Positions 11,251-22,375 of a stretch of DNA of 64,000 nt are shown piece after piece. The position numbers and the translations under genes were made by a program. The notes beneath the pieces are model-generated. The model was given only the letters and a program-made list of their open reading frames with translations, did not search any database and was not told the origin of the DNA. The stretch spans positions 6,212,501-6,276,500 of the forward strand of contig NC_059556.1 in assembly GCF_905220415.1 (NCBI RefSeq), in the 5' to 3' direction. Each line of letters begins with the position of its first letter. The first letter of the stretch is position 1. The DNA is from Colias croceus. Its lineage: Eukaryota > Arthropoda > Insecta > Lepidoptera > Pieridae.

Positions 11251-13538
11251 GTATGTATTTCAATAGTAGTTTCTCATCTATGAGAACTGTCATTTAATCA
11301 ACCGTTTAATTTTCACATAGTTACACATTTAAAGTAGGTAACTTATGTGTAAAAAATTTCAAAATAAAAATTCACTCTCTTTAATCAAATGTATTTATTA
11401 TCTACAGGAACAAAAAAAAACGTAAGCGTAAGATTGCACAATTCTTCTAGAGTATCCATCTTGATAACACGTAGGCTCGAAATGCAGTGAACACAATATT
11501 GCAAATTGTGGCGGCGTCCAATCAACTCATGTCTCACGTTTTATACCCATTTTTTATTTAGCTCTGGAAATCTAAAACAAAATGAATTTATTAATAATCT
11601 GAAAGAGAAATTAATAAACAACAAACGAAAACTAAAACACATAGGGCAAATAAAACAACCACGTGGTATGTTTTATTTTCCTGTGGTAAAAAATTTACAT
11701 CTATTATTTGCAACAACAACTACATATAAATCTGATATATGAAACAAAATAAATAAATCAACGTTAATATGAAATAGATTTTTTGTCATAAATCGATAAT
11801 ATACGCTAGATGTGTTACAACACTACGGTGGTAAACAAAATGCCAAACGTGATATTATTGTGACGTTTTTTAAAAATTATTTCATTATTTTATATTCCAC
11901 AACCCCATAAAGTGGGTAAATGTTACAGTTACAACATAAAATTACAAAAAAGCGCTTGATAAAACCTTCAAATAGGTTTAAAACATAAATATTTATCAAT
12001 TTGCTGAAAATCACTTACCGATGGAAAGATATTTTTACATTGTTTTTATCCAAAACTCCCATTCGACTAGTGATAGCCGGTTGCTAAACATACAATAGTT
12101 ATTTTAGCACACTGACAAATAAAAAGAAACACTGTACACTTTATATTTTCTAAATATTTCGTTAAAAACACTTGACGCACTGAGCCCACCAGCTGGTTGG
12201 AAAACAAACTGACTGCCGGCGCGCTACGTTTGAAGACAGTGCAGATACTCTATCGCTATCTCAATCTGGCTTATGCTGTTATTGACTAAGAGTAAGTAGA
12301 TTAGAAAATATGTATTTTGTTCTGTCTTAATATAAGAACTCTATAGGTTAATTGCTCTTAGATTTTACGTTACAACTTCGCTTGTCATAATTTGTCAAAA
12401 ATTTATAAAAATATTAAGTCAAAATGAACCTTAATCTATAAGAAATAAGTACTAATATAGATTGAACAGCAAACAAGACTTTCTGGAATATTATTGAAAT
12501 AAACAAACGAATGTCGTATTAGTGATGCATGTGGCGCATATCGACTGTATCGATACTTTAGAAAAGACAAACATTTTAAATATTAAATTTTATTCTATTT
12601 TTCCTTAGCTTTCATTTGTCCTATTTATTTATAGATTTTCGAAAGAGCCTAATTTAAAAGAGAAATGGATAATAAATGCAACGTGACGAGTTAACTGGAT
12701 GCCGAACAGCAATAAGCAGTCTAACAAAGGCCACCGATACATCAAACCTACGGCAGTTCCAAGATTTAAAATAATGCATATTTTCTGTTTGTTTTGTAAA
12801 TATAGATTTATACTATTCTATTCCGTTTTTTATTTAAATATAATAATATGAAAAGACGTACTTAGTAGTAATAAACATACTCCAAAATGTGACACATTAT
12901 CCTATACTCATATAATAGAAAGAAAAAAAAAATGCACAAAAATATATGTATTTGTGAATTATCGATAACAAGGCTGACATCCCTTAGAGCATAGCATCAG
13001 GTTAATGTCAAGTTAATGTCATTAATTTAGAGTGACACAAATTTCAACCTTATCTTTATGTGTAGAGGTTCAAAGTTATATGTATTGAAAACCAACGCCA
13101 TCTGTTGTGGAATAGCTGAATGTTTTCGAATTTGGAATTTCTGAGCAAAGAGAAACAAAACAGCTAATATACCTAGGGATGTTATACTAAAATAAACCGT
13201 AACTTGGTTCGTTAGGGTACATATTGAAATGCTGAATTTATAACCTAAGTCAGTTTTTACTCAAATTAAGCTGTCCAATCAAAGGCATAGTTTACTTGTA
13301 GTGTACTGTATAACTATCGGTTTAAATGTGTGGGTTTGGCGACACTGGTTTTCATACTAATGATGACATTATAGCACTTCTATTATGTTCTTACTGTTCT
13401 GTGGTCATTGGTGTGTTCATGTCAATGATTCATGTGTTGTCAATTGTCATTATTTTAGATTTTAGATCGATAACAAAACAAGAATGAATTATGAAAACTA
13501 ATTTATATGAATAAAATACATACCTAAATGAAACGAAA

Positions 13539-16500
13539 ATGACCACGATAAACTACAAAAAGCTCCTTCTGAACAGAGTAACCGTAACACCAGCTATAAT
13601 TGAATACTTGGAAAATTGTTTGATTATAGACGATGAAACTTCTAAACACAATTTTCATAAAATAATGGTAAATCAAAGATATAAGATAAAATACATTCCT
13701 CATTATCCTTCAATAAATATTAAATAAATCTTTTTCAGTTGCATAATTGGACCGACAACGAAATTAATCTATTTGAAGTGTTATCGACGTTTTTCGCAGC
13801 TTCATTTATCCCTGTAAATTTCATTACACAAAATGGAATAACAACATTTTACACAAGCAGCCTCAGTTTTGTGATCAAAATAGTAAAACTAGACTTCTTA
13901 TTTCCCTATATGAGAAGCATGTGCAGCCTAGATATACTTCTTAATGATAAAACATCAACGGAATTATTTGAGTCAGAAGTTTCGGTTGAAGATATTGTCA
14001 CAGAAATAGTTAAATTAAGATTTCTGAGCAACGGTGAACTAAATTTATCAAATTTCTGTAATGATCCAGGTAATAAAGAGCTGTTTACTTTTTATAATAC
14101 AGTTGTTTTCGTTTTAGGTCGTCCATCATAAGATCTTATTTTTAAACTAGCTTCCGCCCACGACTTTGTACGTGCATCCCCGTTTTTCCCTGTTCCCGCA
14201 AGAATTTTAGGAAATCCTTTCTTAGGGGACGCCTATGTTATGACATCTACCTGCATGCCAAATTTCAGCCCGATACGTCCAGTGGTTTGGGCTGTGCGTT
14301 GATAGATCACTATATCAGTCACCTTTGAGTTTTATATATATAGATAATGAATATGTGTACTTTTCAGAATTCAATAACAAGAAAATACATTTCTATAAAA
14401 TAACTCTATTATCACAATTTAGGATTTTAATGTTAAGGATGGGAAGGGACACTAAATACCTAAACTTAAGTAATAATAATTTGAGGTAATGTTTTAATTG
14501 ATTTATGTCTAACTATATCTATATATAGTATTTTCTAATCATTTATTAATAAACTTATAATGTATTTCAGTCAGATTCCACTTGACATACTAAACTTTTT
14601 CATCAAAGGAGATTTATTGGGAATAGATCTAAGTTATAATAATGTAAGTTATTCATTTTTAAAATATTATGAATTGTAAATATTTATCATTGTTTGTATA
14701 GTAGTAATAATAAACAATGAAAATTACATAATTCTTTTAAAAAAGCTCCTTGTGTTCATAATTATTAATATAAAATTCTAGATACCATCACTGGTAGAGT
14801 TACAAAGAGTAAGCAGTAAGATTGAGAAGCTGTCTGTTGAAGGAAATCCTCTCTGTAAAAATGTTGATCCATTAGCTTACATTAAACAAATCACTGTAAA
14901 ATTTCCCAGACTTATGGTATTGGTAAGTAAAATAAATGCATACTATTAATATTATTAATGTGAAAGTAACTCTGTCTGTCTGTCTGTTACTCAATCACGC
15001 CTTAACTACTTAACCAATTTGCATGAAATTTGGTATAGAGATATTTTGATACCCGAGTAAGGACATAGGATAAGTTTTATCCCGGAAATCCTACGGGAAC
15101 GGGTTTTCCTTTGAAAACGCGGCCGAAGCCGCGGGCGGAAAGCTATTATGAAATAAATGACTTTTGTTAATATCTCATTTGTGTATGAATAATTTTGTGT
15201 ACTGTATTTATATGCATTGAGATTATAAAATATTTATATTTGATGAATTATTTGTAGGTAGTTATTCCATAAATTAATATAAACCATTTTATTACATTTC
15301 AGGATGGTATAAAAATAAATAACTATGGTATAATGATGCCATTTTACAAGACATTTGTGATAACACCAGATAAAAAGACAAAGATGATAGTTGAAAAGTT
15401 TGTTACCCTGTATTTCTCACATTATGATTCCACGCGTCGAAAAATCGAAATGTTTTACGAACCAAATGCACAGATGTCTATATCTACACACTTTACAGGT
15501 ATGAACAAACTTAAAAACAATCAAAATATAAGAACTCGGTATTACAAATATTAATGGTTAAATAAATGGCCATATTTAAAATTAACTTCAATTAACAATT
15601 ATTATAATATAATACTACCTGACCTATCAAACGCTGATCTGCCTTTTTTATCACGTAGGGATATAGAAAATAGATTTTATTTCTATTTACGAAATTTCAT
15701 GAAAATCGATCAAGCTGTTTTGGAGAAGTTTAACTTCAAACACAGCAACACGAGAATTTTATACACTAGATAACTTAATTAATCCATAATATATATTGAA
15801 TAAATGTAATAATTATTTAGATACAGAGGAGTTAAAAATGCCCAAATTGGCTATGCACTCGAGAAATATATTAGATCCAGTAAAGAAAAAGTCAATATTG
15901 ACTCATAAAAGGTGGTACAAGAAGAAATGTGCTATTGTTGGTGTACACAGTGTGTTACCAGAAACAATCCATGATCCAACTACATTTACGATTGACGTTC
16001 TTCGACATGATGTAAGTCTATATATTCTATTAGACTACAGGCCCGCATAGAAAAAAAATATGGGTCATTTGAACCACCAGGTGACCTATCTAGATCGATA
16101 TAAGAGCATAAAACAAGTGGAGTTATTTTAACTGCGTTAAAAACAACCTACTTCAAACTTGCACTTGCAACATTTACAAATACAGACAAAAATGCTCATA
16201 AAATAAAAACTACTGGGCCTATCCGAATAAAATTTTTATGGGACGAATTCGACACTATCCCGCATCGAACAAAAAAAGAATCACGTAAATCGGTTCAGAA
16301 ACCTCGGAGTAATCGGTGTACATACATAAAAAAAAACATACCGGCCGAATTGATAACCTCCTCCTTTTTTTTGAAGTCGGTTAATAATAAGATTCAGCAC
16401 CGTCACTTGTACCAAATTTACCACTGAAATTCTCGGAAAATAAATAAAAAATTCCGACTTTGTGGACCACCATTTTTGTACGGCACTAAGCGTTTTCTTA

Positions 16501-19229
16501 TTATTTTTAATGGATATATCGGTGGTTAAGAATGCCGTACAAAAATATATGACCAAAATTTACCGAGTCTACCTGTACTTTTGAATTCTCATCTGCACTC
16601 AGTTGGACAGCTTACAAGTGACGGCATAGTGCTGAATCTTATTATTTTATGCTCTTATATCGTTCTAGATAGGTCACCTGGTGGTTCAAATGACCCATAT
16701 TTTGCACGCCTCATAAGCGAAGCGTTGAGGTGGGTACTACTGTCACTTCGCGCAAAACATCTGATTTTTCAAACTTAAAATGTCTTTATGTATCATATAT
16801 CAAGTGCAATACTTGTAAGATAATACATACACACACATATTAAGAAAAAACACTATTTTTAACATTCATGATATTTTTGATGTCATTTTTGTTATTTAAA
16901 CTAGTTAAAAAACAGTTTATAAAAGTTCTGTCTTGGACGTCCGTGTGTCTGTATGTGCGGAGGATTTTCTTGTTAACACGATAGCGACCGAAATACTTTA
17001 CTAATCGAGTCTTTTTTTTCTCTTACGCTTGAGTATGCTCAGGAATAGAACCCTTTCATTTTTCAGGGTCTGATTCGATGTGGTTTAATTGTTATTAAAT
17101 AAACAAAAAAAATATCGACTTTTTTTTTATATTTATAGTGTACTCAAAATTCACCATTATAAACTCGATTCTTTATACTATAAGCCAAGGTTTAAATAAA
17201 TAAGTTGGTAGTCAGTCCCTTAAACCTGCGCAGTTTCACATCTAGGTGGGGCCACAAGAAAAATAGCTCAATTATTACGGTACCGCTTTCTTTACTTTTC
17301 CAACTGTTTTGAGACAGTACAAGAGCATTGGCACATGAGAACAAGTGTATCTACATACTTATATTATATACACCTTTATAAATAATCAATTTTATTGTAA
17401 AGGATGAGATTATGAGGCGTGCACTTTTGGATTTTCCAAACTTTTTTCCTATACGGGCCTGTAGTCTATATATATTCTTTTATCAATTGTTCTTAATGTT
17501 TTTTTTTTTTTTTGTAAGACTTCAAAGTCTTAAATAACTGTAACAGAGTAATAATATTGTAATTCAAAATTAAAGCATTCATTGTTTTGCAGAAACAATT
17601 CCTATATATAATAATAGATGGAGTATACAAGGAAGTTGGTGCCAATGCTGGGACAGAAAGATTATTCAACTTCAGAAGAACATTTCTATTCAACCACTAT
17701 GCTGAACATGATAAATCGATGTATAATATTTCTAGAGAAATGTTTTCTATTTCGTTTGCGTCTGAAGAATTAAAAGAAAATAGTTTTAAGGTATGTATAT
17801 ATAATTATTCCATTTATAACTTGAAATGAATCTTTTATCACGTTAGTTTATATAAAACTAGCTGTTACCCATGGTTTTACCCGCATTGCTCCGCTCCTCT
17901 TGGTCTTAGCGTGATAATATAGCCTATAGCCTTCCTTGATAAATGGGCTATCTAATACCGAAAAAATTTTTCAAATCGGACCAGTTGTTCCTGAGATTAG
18001 CGCGTTCAGATAAACAAACAAACAAACTCTTCAGCTCTATAATATATAGAAGAGATTTATTTATTTTCGTTTTTTTTTTAATTGAAATTTTTTTTGGGCG
18101 CGTTGTGAGTAAAATTTCAAGGTCGCTTCAAGGTCACAACCGTCACGGCATGGAGTATGGCGACAATTTTGGTATCTTTGAAGTTTGAATCTTGCCAAAG
18201 AAATTTCACTTCTGACACGTGTTCTCGATACACATACTCTTTTTTTTTTGTTTTGAATTTACATTTCATTCCAGAATCCTGTGAGACACGAGAATCAACT
18301 AACTCTTATAAACCCAGATCCTGACGAGCGCGATATTATTTGCAGGGCTTTCACTCATTATACTCAGCTCCGAAGATCAGAAGTCGAGACGTGAGTGTTC
18401 CTAATTATTTAAAAAATGTAATTTTTAAGATGTAAGACCACTCCTTATATGCTGCTACTAATTGAAATTACAATATATACTATGCTTTTTTTTTGTGTGG
18501 TGTCTCTCAATGTTAGCCAGAAGGGCTTCTACATTTTAACGCGGACGCGGGGGTGACCTTAAGGTTCACCCTGGTAGCGACATGCGCAAGGGCGTCCCCC
18601 CTTGACGGGGATCTCGAACCTCGGCTTGGGCTGTCGCTTGAGTGGAGGAGGCCGGAAGGGCCCTAGTCGGACGGGATATACTATGCAGTCATCCGTTCGA
18701 ATCTGCTATTTGAATGAATGACTAGTGCGTTCATTGAATAACGAAATTTAATTGAATGACTAATGGACAACTCTTCAAGTATTTTAATGCTACTGATGAC
18801 GGCGATATATATACCGTGATTGTCGTTTACAACTTAATTATTGAAGTGAAACTTCTTTATCGGGGTTGGAAAAAAATTTAGTGTAACATTTTTCGTTACG
18901 CGTGGCATTTTTCCGTTACGCGCCATCTTTCTTATCCCTACCACGCGTGATTCAACGTATTTCTGTAAAGTTTCATATAGTAAATTATTTTTTGAAAAAT
19001 AAGGTCATAAAGAAGTTTCACTTCTTACGTGTGTACACACACTAGTACATTTTTTTTATCAGGCTGATGTTTGCTTTACAGGCGACTTCGAGCTCATGAT
19101 TGGGATATAAGAATGGCGTTAAAAACCTTCAGCGCTGATATGAAAATGGATAAAATACCGGAAGACAAGTTTATAAGCCAAGACGACTTGTCGGATATCT
19201 CATCTTCTTTAGAAGATGAAATAGATTAG
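13539..19229 (+). CDS. Nxf-family nuclear RNA export factor, divergent
   Basis: Ten exons join in frame to 546 residues: 13539-13667, 13739-14069, 14368-14485, 14571-14643, 14782-14922, 15303-15498, 15821-16011, 17593-17790, 18275-18390, 19082-19229 (stop TAG). Order is that of NXF/TAP proteins: weak RRM-like region (about 45-110); leucine-rich repeats (150-264: YLNLSNNNL, GIDLSYNNI, KLSVEGNPLC); NTF2-like domain (275-470: VTLYFSHYDSTRRKIEMFY, VLPETIHDPTTFTIDVL, DGVYKEVG), which normally binds Nxt1; and a TAP-C/UBA-like tail (480-530: LRAHDWDIRMALKTF). The acidic end resembles DLSDISSSLEDEID. Canonical Nxf1 is much better conserved, so I infer a fast-evolving paralogue of the Nxf2/Nxf3 kind, which in Drosophila act in the piRNA pathway. 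Intron 7 carries a 1.4-kb transposon. Confidence 0.87.
14147..14343 (-). mobile_element. Helitron-like element, family D
   Basis: Begins CTAGCTTCCGCCC (the reverse of the CTAG end) and shares TTTCTTAGGGGACGCCTA, AATTTCAGCCCGATACGT and GGTTTGGGCTGTGCG with the copy at 44946-45176. It lies in an intron of the Nxf gene. Confidence 0.6.
14941..15145 (+). mobile_element. Helitron-like element, family A
   Basis: Shares GAAAGTAACTCTGTCTGTC, TACTCAATCACGCC and TTGGTATAGAGATATTTTGA with 24994-25215 and 31535-31713. Ends in GCCGCGGGCGGAAAGCTA, a short stem (CCGC/GCGG) before the terminus. It lies in an Nxf intron. Confidence 0.65.
16033..17466. mobile_element. DNA transposon, GACTACAGGCCCG termini
   Basis: 1.43-kb insertion in the Nxf intron between exons 7 and 8. 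Ends are inverted: GACTACAGGCCCGCATAG at left, with ACGGGCCTGTAGTC closing at right, in a TATA-rich target. It contains a foldback (arms around 16064-16410 and 16618-16710, sharing GGTCACCTGGTGGTTCAAA) whose left arm was itself interrupted by an AACCGACTTC MITE (16130-16382). No coding sequence. Confidence 0.65.
16130..16382 (-). repeat. AACCGACTTC MITE, copy 2
   Basis: Reverse-orientation relative of 2054-2307, with TTTTTTTTGAAGTCGGTT at the right end and ACTGCGTTAAAAACAACC at the left. It splits the left arm of the foldback at 16064-16710. Confidence 0.7.
17858..18045 (-). mobile_element. Helitron-like element, family C (reverse)
   Basis: Starts CTAGCTGTTACCC and ends in the AAACTCTTCAGCTCTATAAT block, the reverse of 2368-2557 and 4411-4596. 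It lies in the Nxf intron between exons 8 and 9. Confidence 0.6.
18095..18245 (+). repeat. GAAGTTTCACTTC-type repeat fragment
   Basis: Shares GGCGACAATTTTGGTATC and GCCAAAGAAATTTCACTTCT with 3045-3135. Non-coding. Confidence 0.45.
18490..18680 (+). repeat. GC-rich repeat, possible LINE 5' fragment
   Basis: About 190 bp far richer in GC than its intronic surroundings (GACGCGGGGGTGACC, GGGGATCTCGAACCTCGG). I recall similar GC-rich heads on lepidopteran non-LTR elements; no frame is recoverable. Confidence 0.35.
18843..19024. repeat. MITE with GAAGTGAAACTTCTTTAT ends
   Basis: The left end GAAGTGAAACTTCTTTAT is mirrored at the right by ATAAAGAAGTTTCACTTC. The core contains CCCTACCACGCGTGATTC. 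It sits in the last Nxf intron, ending about 60 bases before the final exon. Confidence 0.65.
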
Positions 19230-20223
19230 TTTTAGCTTAAAATAATAACAATAATAATAGTACCGCCACAATTGGAGGGACTGGTTATAAATCCATAATA
19301 ATAATAATATCACAATAAATGTTTTGAAACACTTCCAATGAGCTGTTTAATTTTTTATCCTAAAATCTATGAAAATAATGTAACTAATATCAGTTGACAA
19401 GCTCAATAGCAAATGAAATTATTTTTTTTACAGCGAAAAATAATTTATTTTATCAATTATTATCGAAATTCATAAAGATAAGACTAAATGTAGGCAAATT
19501 TATATTAAATGATATTTAAACTTGTAAATTGCATAAAAGTCTCTGCATATGCACTTCAGGGATTAATTATAGAGCAAGTAATAACTCTATAAAATCATTA
19601 ATCCCGAGGGGGATTTTTTAATCATAGGGAACTAGCTATGCAATTTAATCAAGTATTTCTATAGCTCATGAGTTATATTGTTGTGCATAAATTACTGTAA
19701 AGTTTAATCTAAATCTGCAACCATTTATTTATTTATTTAATTATATCATACATGCGAAGTTTTTATTAAATTTAAATAAGATTTTTTCTTAATAAACAGC
19801 TAATAGCCATCTACATTGTACACTAAGGCTAAGGCTATATAGGCTATAAGCTAAGGCTATAAGTATGAAAGTGCGTGCACGTAGCGACGCAACTCCCCAT
19901 ACAAATTGATGGAAGAGGATTTATTACACACTTACACACCATTCACGACAATGCTATTACATATTCTGTGTAATAATGTGATACCTTTGAAAACTATGGT
20001 CACAGTATTTTTTTGTCGTTTGACATTTGACAACAAATAAACGTCAAGCATTCTATATTGTCTGTGTTCTATATTTTTGAAAGATACCTACTGACGCTTT
20101 TTATTTTCGCAACTTTGTAATAAAAAGTGAATATTCATGAAGGTTAACAATAATTTGAATGAAGAAACCACCAACACCCACACTACATTGCAAAATTCCG
20201 GAACTGGTCGGTGATATATTATA
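19230..20223. other. Nxf/TAF12 intergenic region
   Basis: Nxf 3' flank and TAF12 promoter/5'UTR in the same 1 kb, both genes on the + strand. A scrap of the 32462-32637 MITE (ACTTTCATAC-type arm, near 19866-19915) lies here reversed, next to short AAGGCTATA repeats. No gene seen. Confidence 0.6.
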
Positions 20224-21185
20224 ATGTCGAGCGGCTCGATCCAAGGAGCCAATATGCCGACAATAGGAACAATAAACCAAGGGACCATACAATATGTGAA
20301 CAACCCATTGCAAAGTCCACAATTACAATCTTCTTCTATCCAAGGATCGCCGTCTCAACACAGCCCTATGGGGCAGGCTCAAGTTAACTCTAAAAGTAAT
20401 CAAAACTCTTCTGGAGACCAGACAACACAGGTAAATGGTTCAATGTATACAATACTCGATCATTGTGTTTGCAGGCAATAGATATAAAAAAAAATGTTTG
20501 GATGTAATAATATCATATGAATTATTGTTATATTTTGTTGCTTTGGACAAAATGTGTCAATAATGTGCTAATTTCTATTTCAGCTATTAAGTAGACCAAG
20601 ATTGCAAGAACTAGTAAGAGAAGTGGATCCCACGGTGCAATTAGATGAGGAAGTAGAAGAGATGCTGCTGCAATTAGCTGACGATTTCATTGACACTACA
20701 TTAAATGCAGCTTGCTCCCTCGCTAAGCATAGACACGCTCCCACTGTGGAGCTTAGAGATGTTCAATTACACTTAGGTAACTTGTCATCTTCACTACATA
20801 GTATAAAAACAAAGTCACTTTCTCTGTCCCTTTGTATGCTTAAATCTTTAAAACTACGCAACGGATTTTGATGCGGTTTTTTTAATAGATAGAGTGATTC
20901 AAGAGGAAGGTTTTAGTATATAATTTATTAGGTTTTAGACAAAGCGGGCGAAGCCGCGGGCGGTAAGCTAGTTATTATATAATTTCTTCTTTATTATATT
21001 TTATTATCCTTTTAAGTTTCCATTGCACTTAATTACTAAATGTTTTTTTTTTTACAGAGAGACAATGGAATATGTGGATTCCTGGTTTTGGCAATGATGA
21101 GTTGCGCCCATATAAAAGAGCTGCTGTTACAGAAGCCCATAAACAAAGAATGGCCCTCATTAGAAAGACAATTAAAAAATATTAA
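20224..21185 (+). CDS. TAF12: TAF12, TFIID/SAGA histone-fold subunit
   Basis: Three exons, 20224-20430, 20584-20776 and 21058-21185, give 175 residues. TAF12 pairs with TAF4 in TFIID and with ADA1 in SAGA through an H2B-like histone fold. The N-terminal 69 residues are Gln/Ser/Asn-rich and low complexity, as in other TAF12s. The fold (about 70-140) contains LQELVREVDPTVQLDEEVEE, LLQLADDFIDTTLNAACSLA and KHRHAPTVELRDVQLHL. The C-terminal exon contributes ERQWNMWIPGFG and a basic tail ending KTIKKY. Splice junctions are GTAAAT/TTTCAG and GTAACT/TTACAG. The length fits the family. The second intron holds a Helitron-like repeat (20841-20971). Confidence 0.95.
20841..20971 (+). mobile_element. Helitron-like 3' end, family B
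   Basis: AATCTTTAAAACTACGCAAC start; GCGAAGCCGCGGGCGGTAAG then CTAG at the end. Lies in TAF12 intron 2. Almost the same piece occurs at 37197-37328, and reversed at 6831-6952. Confidence 0.6.
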
Positions 21186-22375
21186 AGTCCATCTTGCTAT
21201 TTTTCTTATTAAAAAAATATGAATATGTAATCTGTATTATTTGATTACTGACCCTGCCCCTGTAATGAAAGGCATGTTATGTCGACAAAAACATACCATA
21301 ATTCTTTATACAACAAATTAATATGTTATATAAAAAGTGAAATAATAAGATTTTGTTTATAGTCTATAGTCAGTATATACTAACGAGTAATAACAAACCT
21401 GAAGAGTTTGTTTGTATGCACTAATATCAAAAACTACAAAGCTGATTTCATAAATTCTTTTACTGTTGAATATGCACATGATTCCTGAGTGCTTAGTGTA
21501 AATTTTGTATATTTTTTACCTCGGACAAAGGCGGGTGGTTCTATTATTTTATATATTATTGATGAGATCAGAACTTATATGTTATAATGTAAAAAAATAG
21601 GATGATGAGAAATAAAAAACGAGGTACACACAATAAAATTTATTTCAATACTGATACTCAACAGTACATCTGTTAATAAAATCACATTAAGTACTTAATG
21701 ATCACAAAATCTTAAAAATAACTGAACAGTTGTCACATGGTACTCAAACAATCACAGATTAATTAATTTTAAAGATATTTTTAAGTGCTGGAATGTATGT
21801 GCATGAAAAACATGTTTCAGTAGTGTTTTGTGATATTATTAAAGTAACAATTTCCAAGACAATGTCATGTCTATGCAACAAACATAGTAAGTACTAAGCT
21901 AAGTACATTACCTACAACCTAAATAGTATCTTAAACACTCTAGATACATAATATCTTCTTTTAGCAACATCAACAAATGTAATACAATTATTGTAAATTA
22001 ATTATTTTTCAATGACAATATTTTCTTAATTATTCAGCAAAATATCAATTTGAATGATTATTCATTAATCATTTTATAAAAAATATTGTGATAGGATATA
22101 AATTAAGATAATATTATTTAAGATACAATATCAAATTGTATAGTAAAATCTAAAACTTATTTTTGTATCTATGAGGAAGGTTTTTTAATCTAGGTACATG
22201 TAAAAAATAAATAAGGCTCATAACCTTCTTATAGCGTAATTTTCAAACACAGAATAGCGTGTTACTGCCTACTTCATAGAACTGCCATCTAAGCATTACA
22301 ATACTCAAGTATTTTATAAAATGCAAGCCCTGGTAGGCACTACAATTAAATCCAATTAGGTTTTTGATATTGAGA
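21186..22375. other. Convergent intergenic region
   Basis: Between the TAF12 3' end and the 3' end of the unidentified minus-strand gene. It contains a partial family C scrap (near 21392-21540) and AT-rich unique DNA. No coding sequence seen. Confidence 0.55.

Larger units (their letters stand above)
10438..12361 (-). mobile_element. Nested P-like element, CTAAGAGC termini
   Basis: 1,924-bp insertion with 24-base inverted ends starting CTAAGAGCAATTAACC, flanked by a perfect 8-base TSD ATTTTACG (10430-10437 and 12362-12369). Copy 1 (8800-10118) preserves the single uninterrupted ATTTTACG, the empty site. The reverse strand has a mini-exon, 12062-12019, whose codons end KISFHR at a GTAAGT donor, resembling the exon boundary before FP in THAP zinc fingers. 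The inside (around 11430-11830) is a diverged relative of the host element. It also contains two repeat scraps (10744-10925, 11083-11250). No full transposase frame remains. Confidence 0.7.
10166..13403 (+). mobile_element. P-like DNA transposon, copy 2, interrupted
   Basis: Same element as 8800-10118 in opposite orientation, flanked by GTCATTAG and GTCATTGG (7 of 8 match). It has the same CACAGAACAGT ends and the same mini-exon at 10351-10399 (ATG, 16 codons, GTAAGT donor). It is split by a 1.9-kb insertion (10438-12361); without that insert it is about 1.3 kb like copy 1. The outer 1-kb arms (8800-9845 and 12370-13403) form a long inverted repeat. Confidence 0.75.

Noticed and set aside
11506..11742. 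78-codon open frame as a gene
   Set aside because: Lies inside the nested P-like element, has no ATG start and corresponds to diverged repeat sequence present in the outer element.
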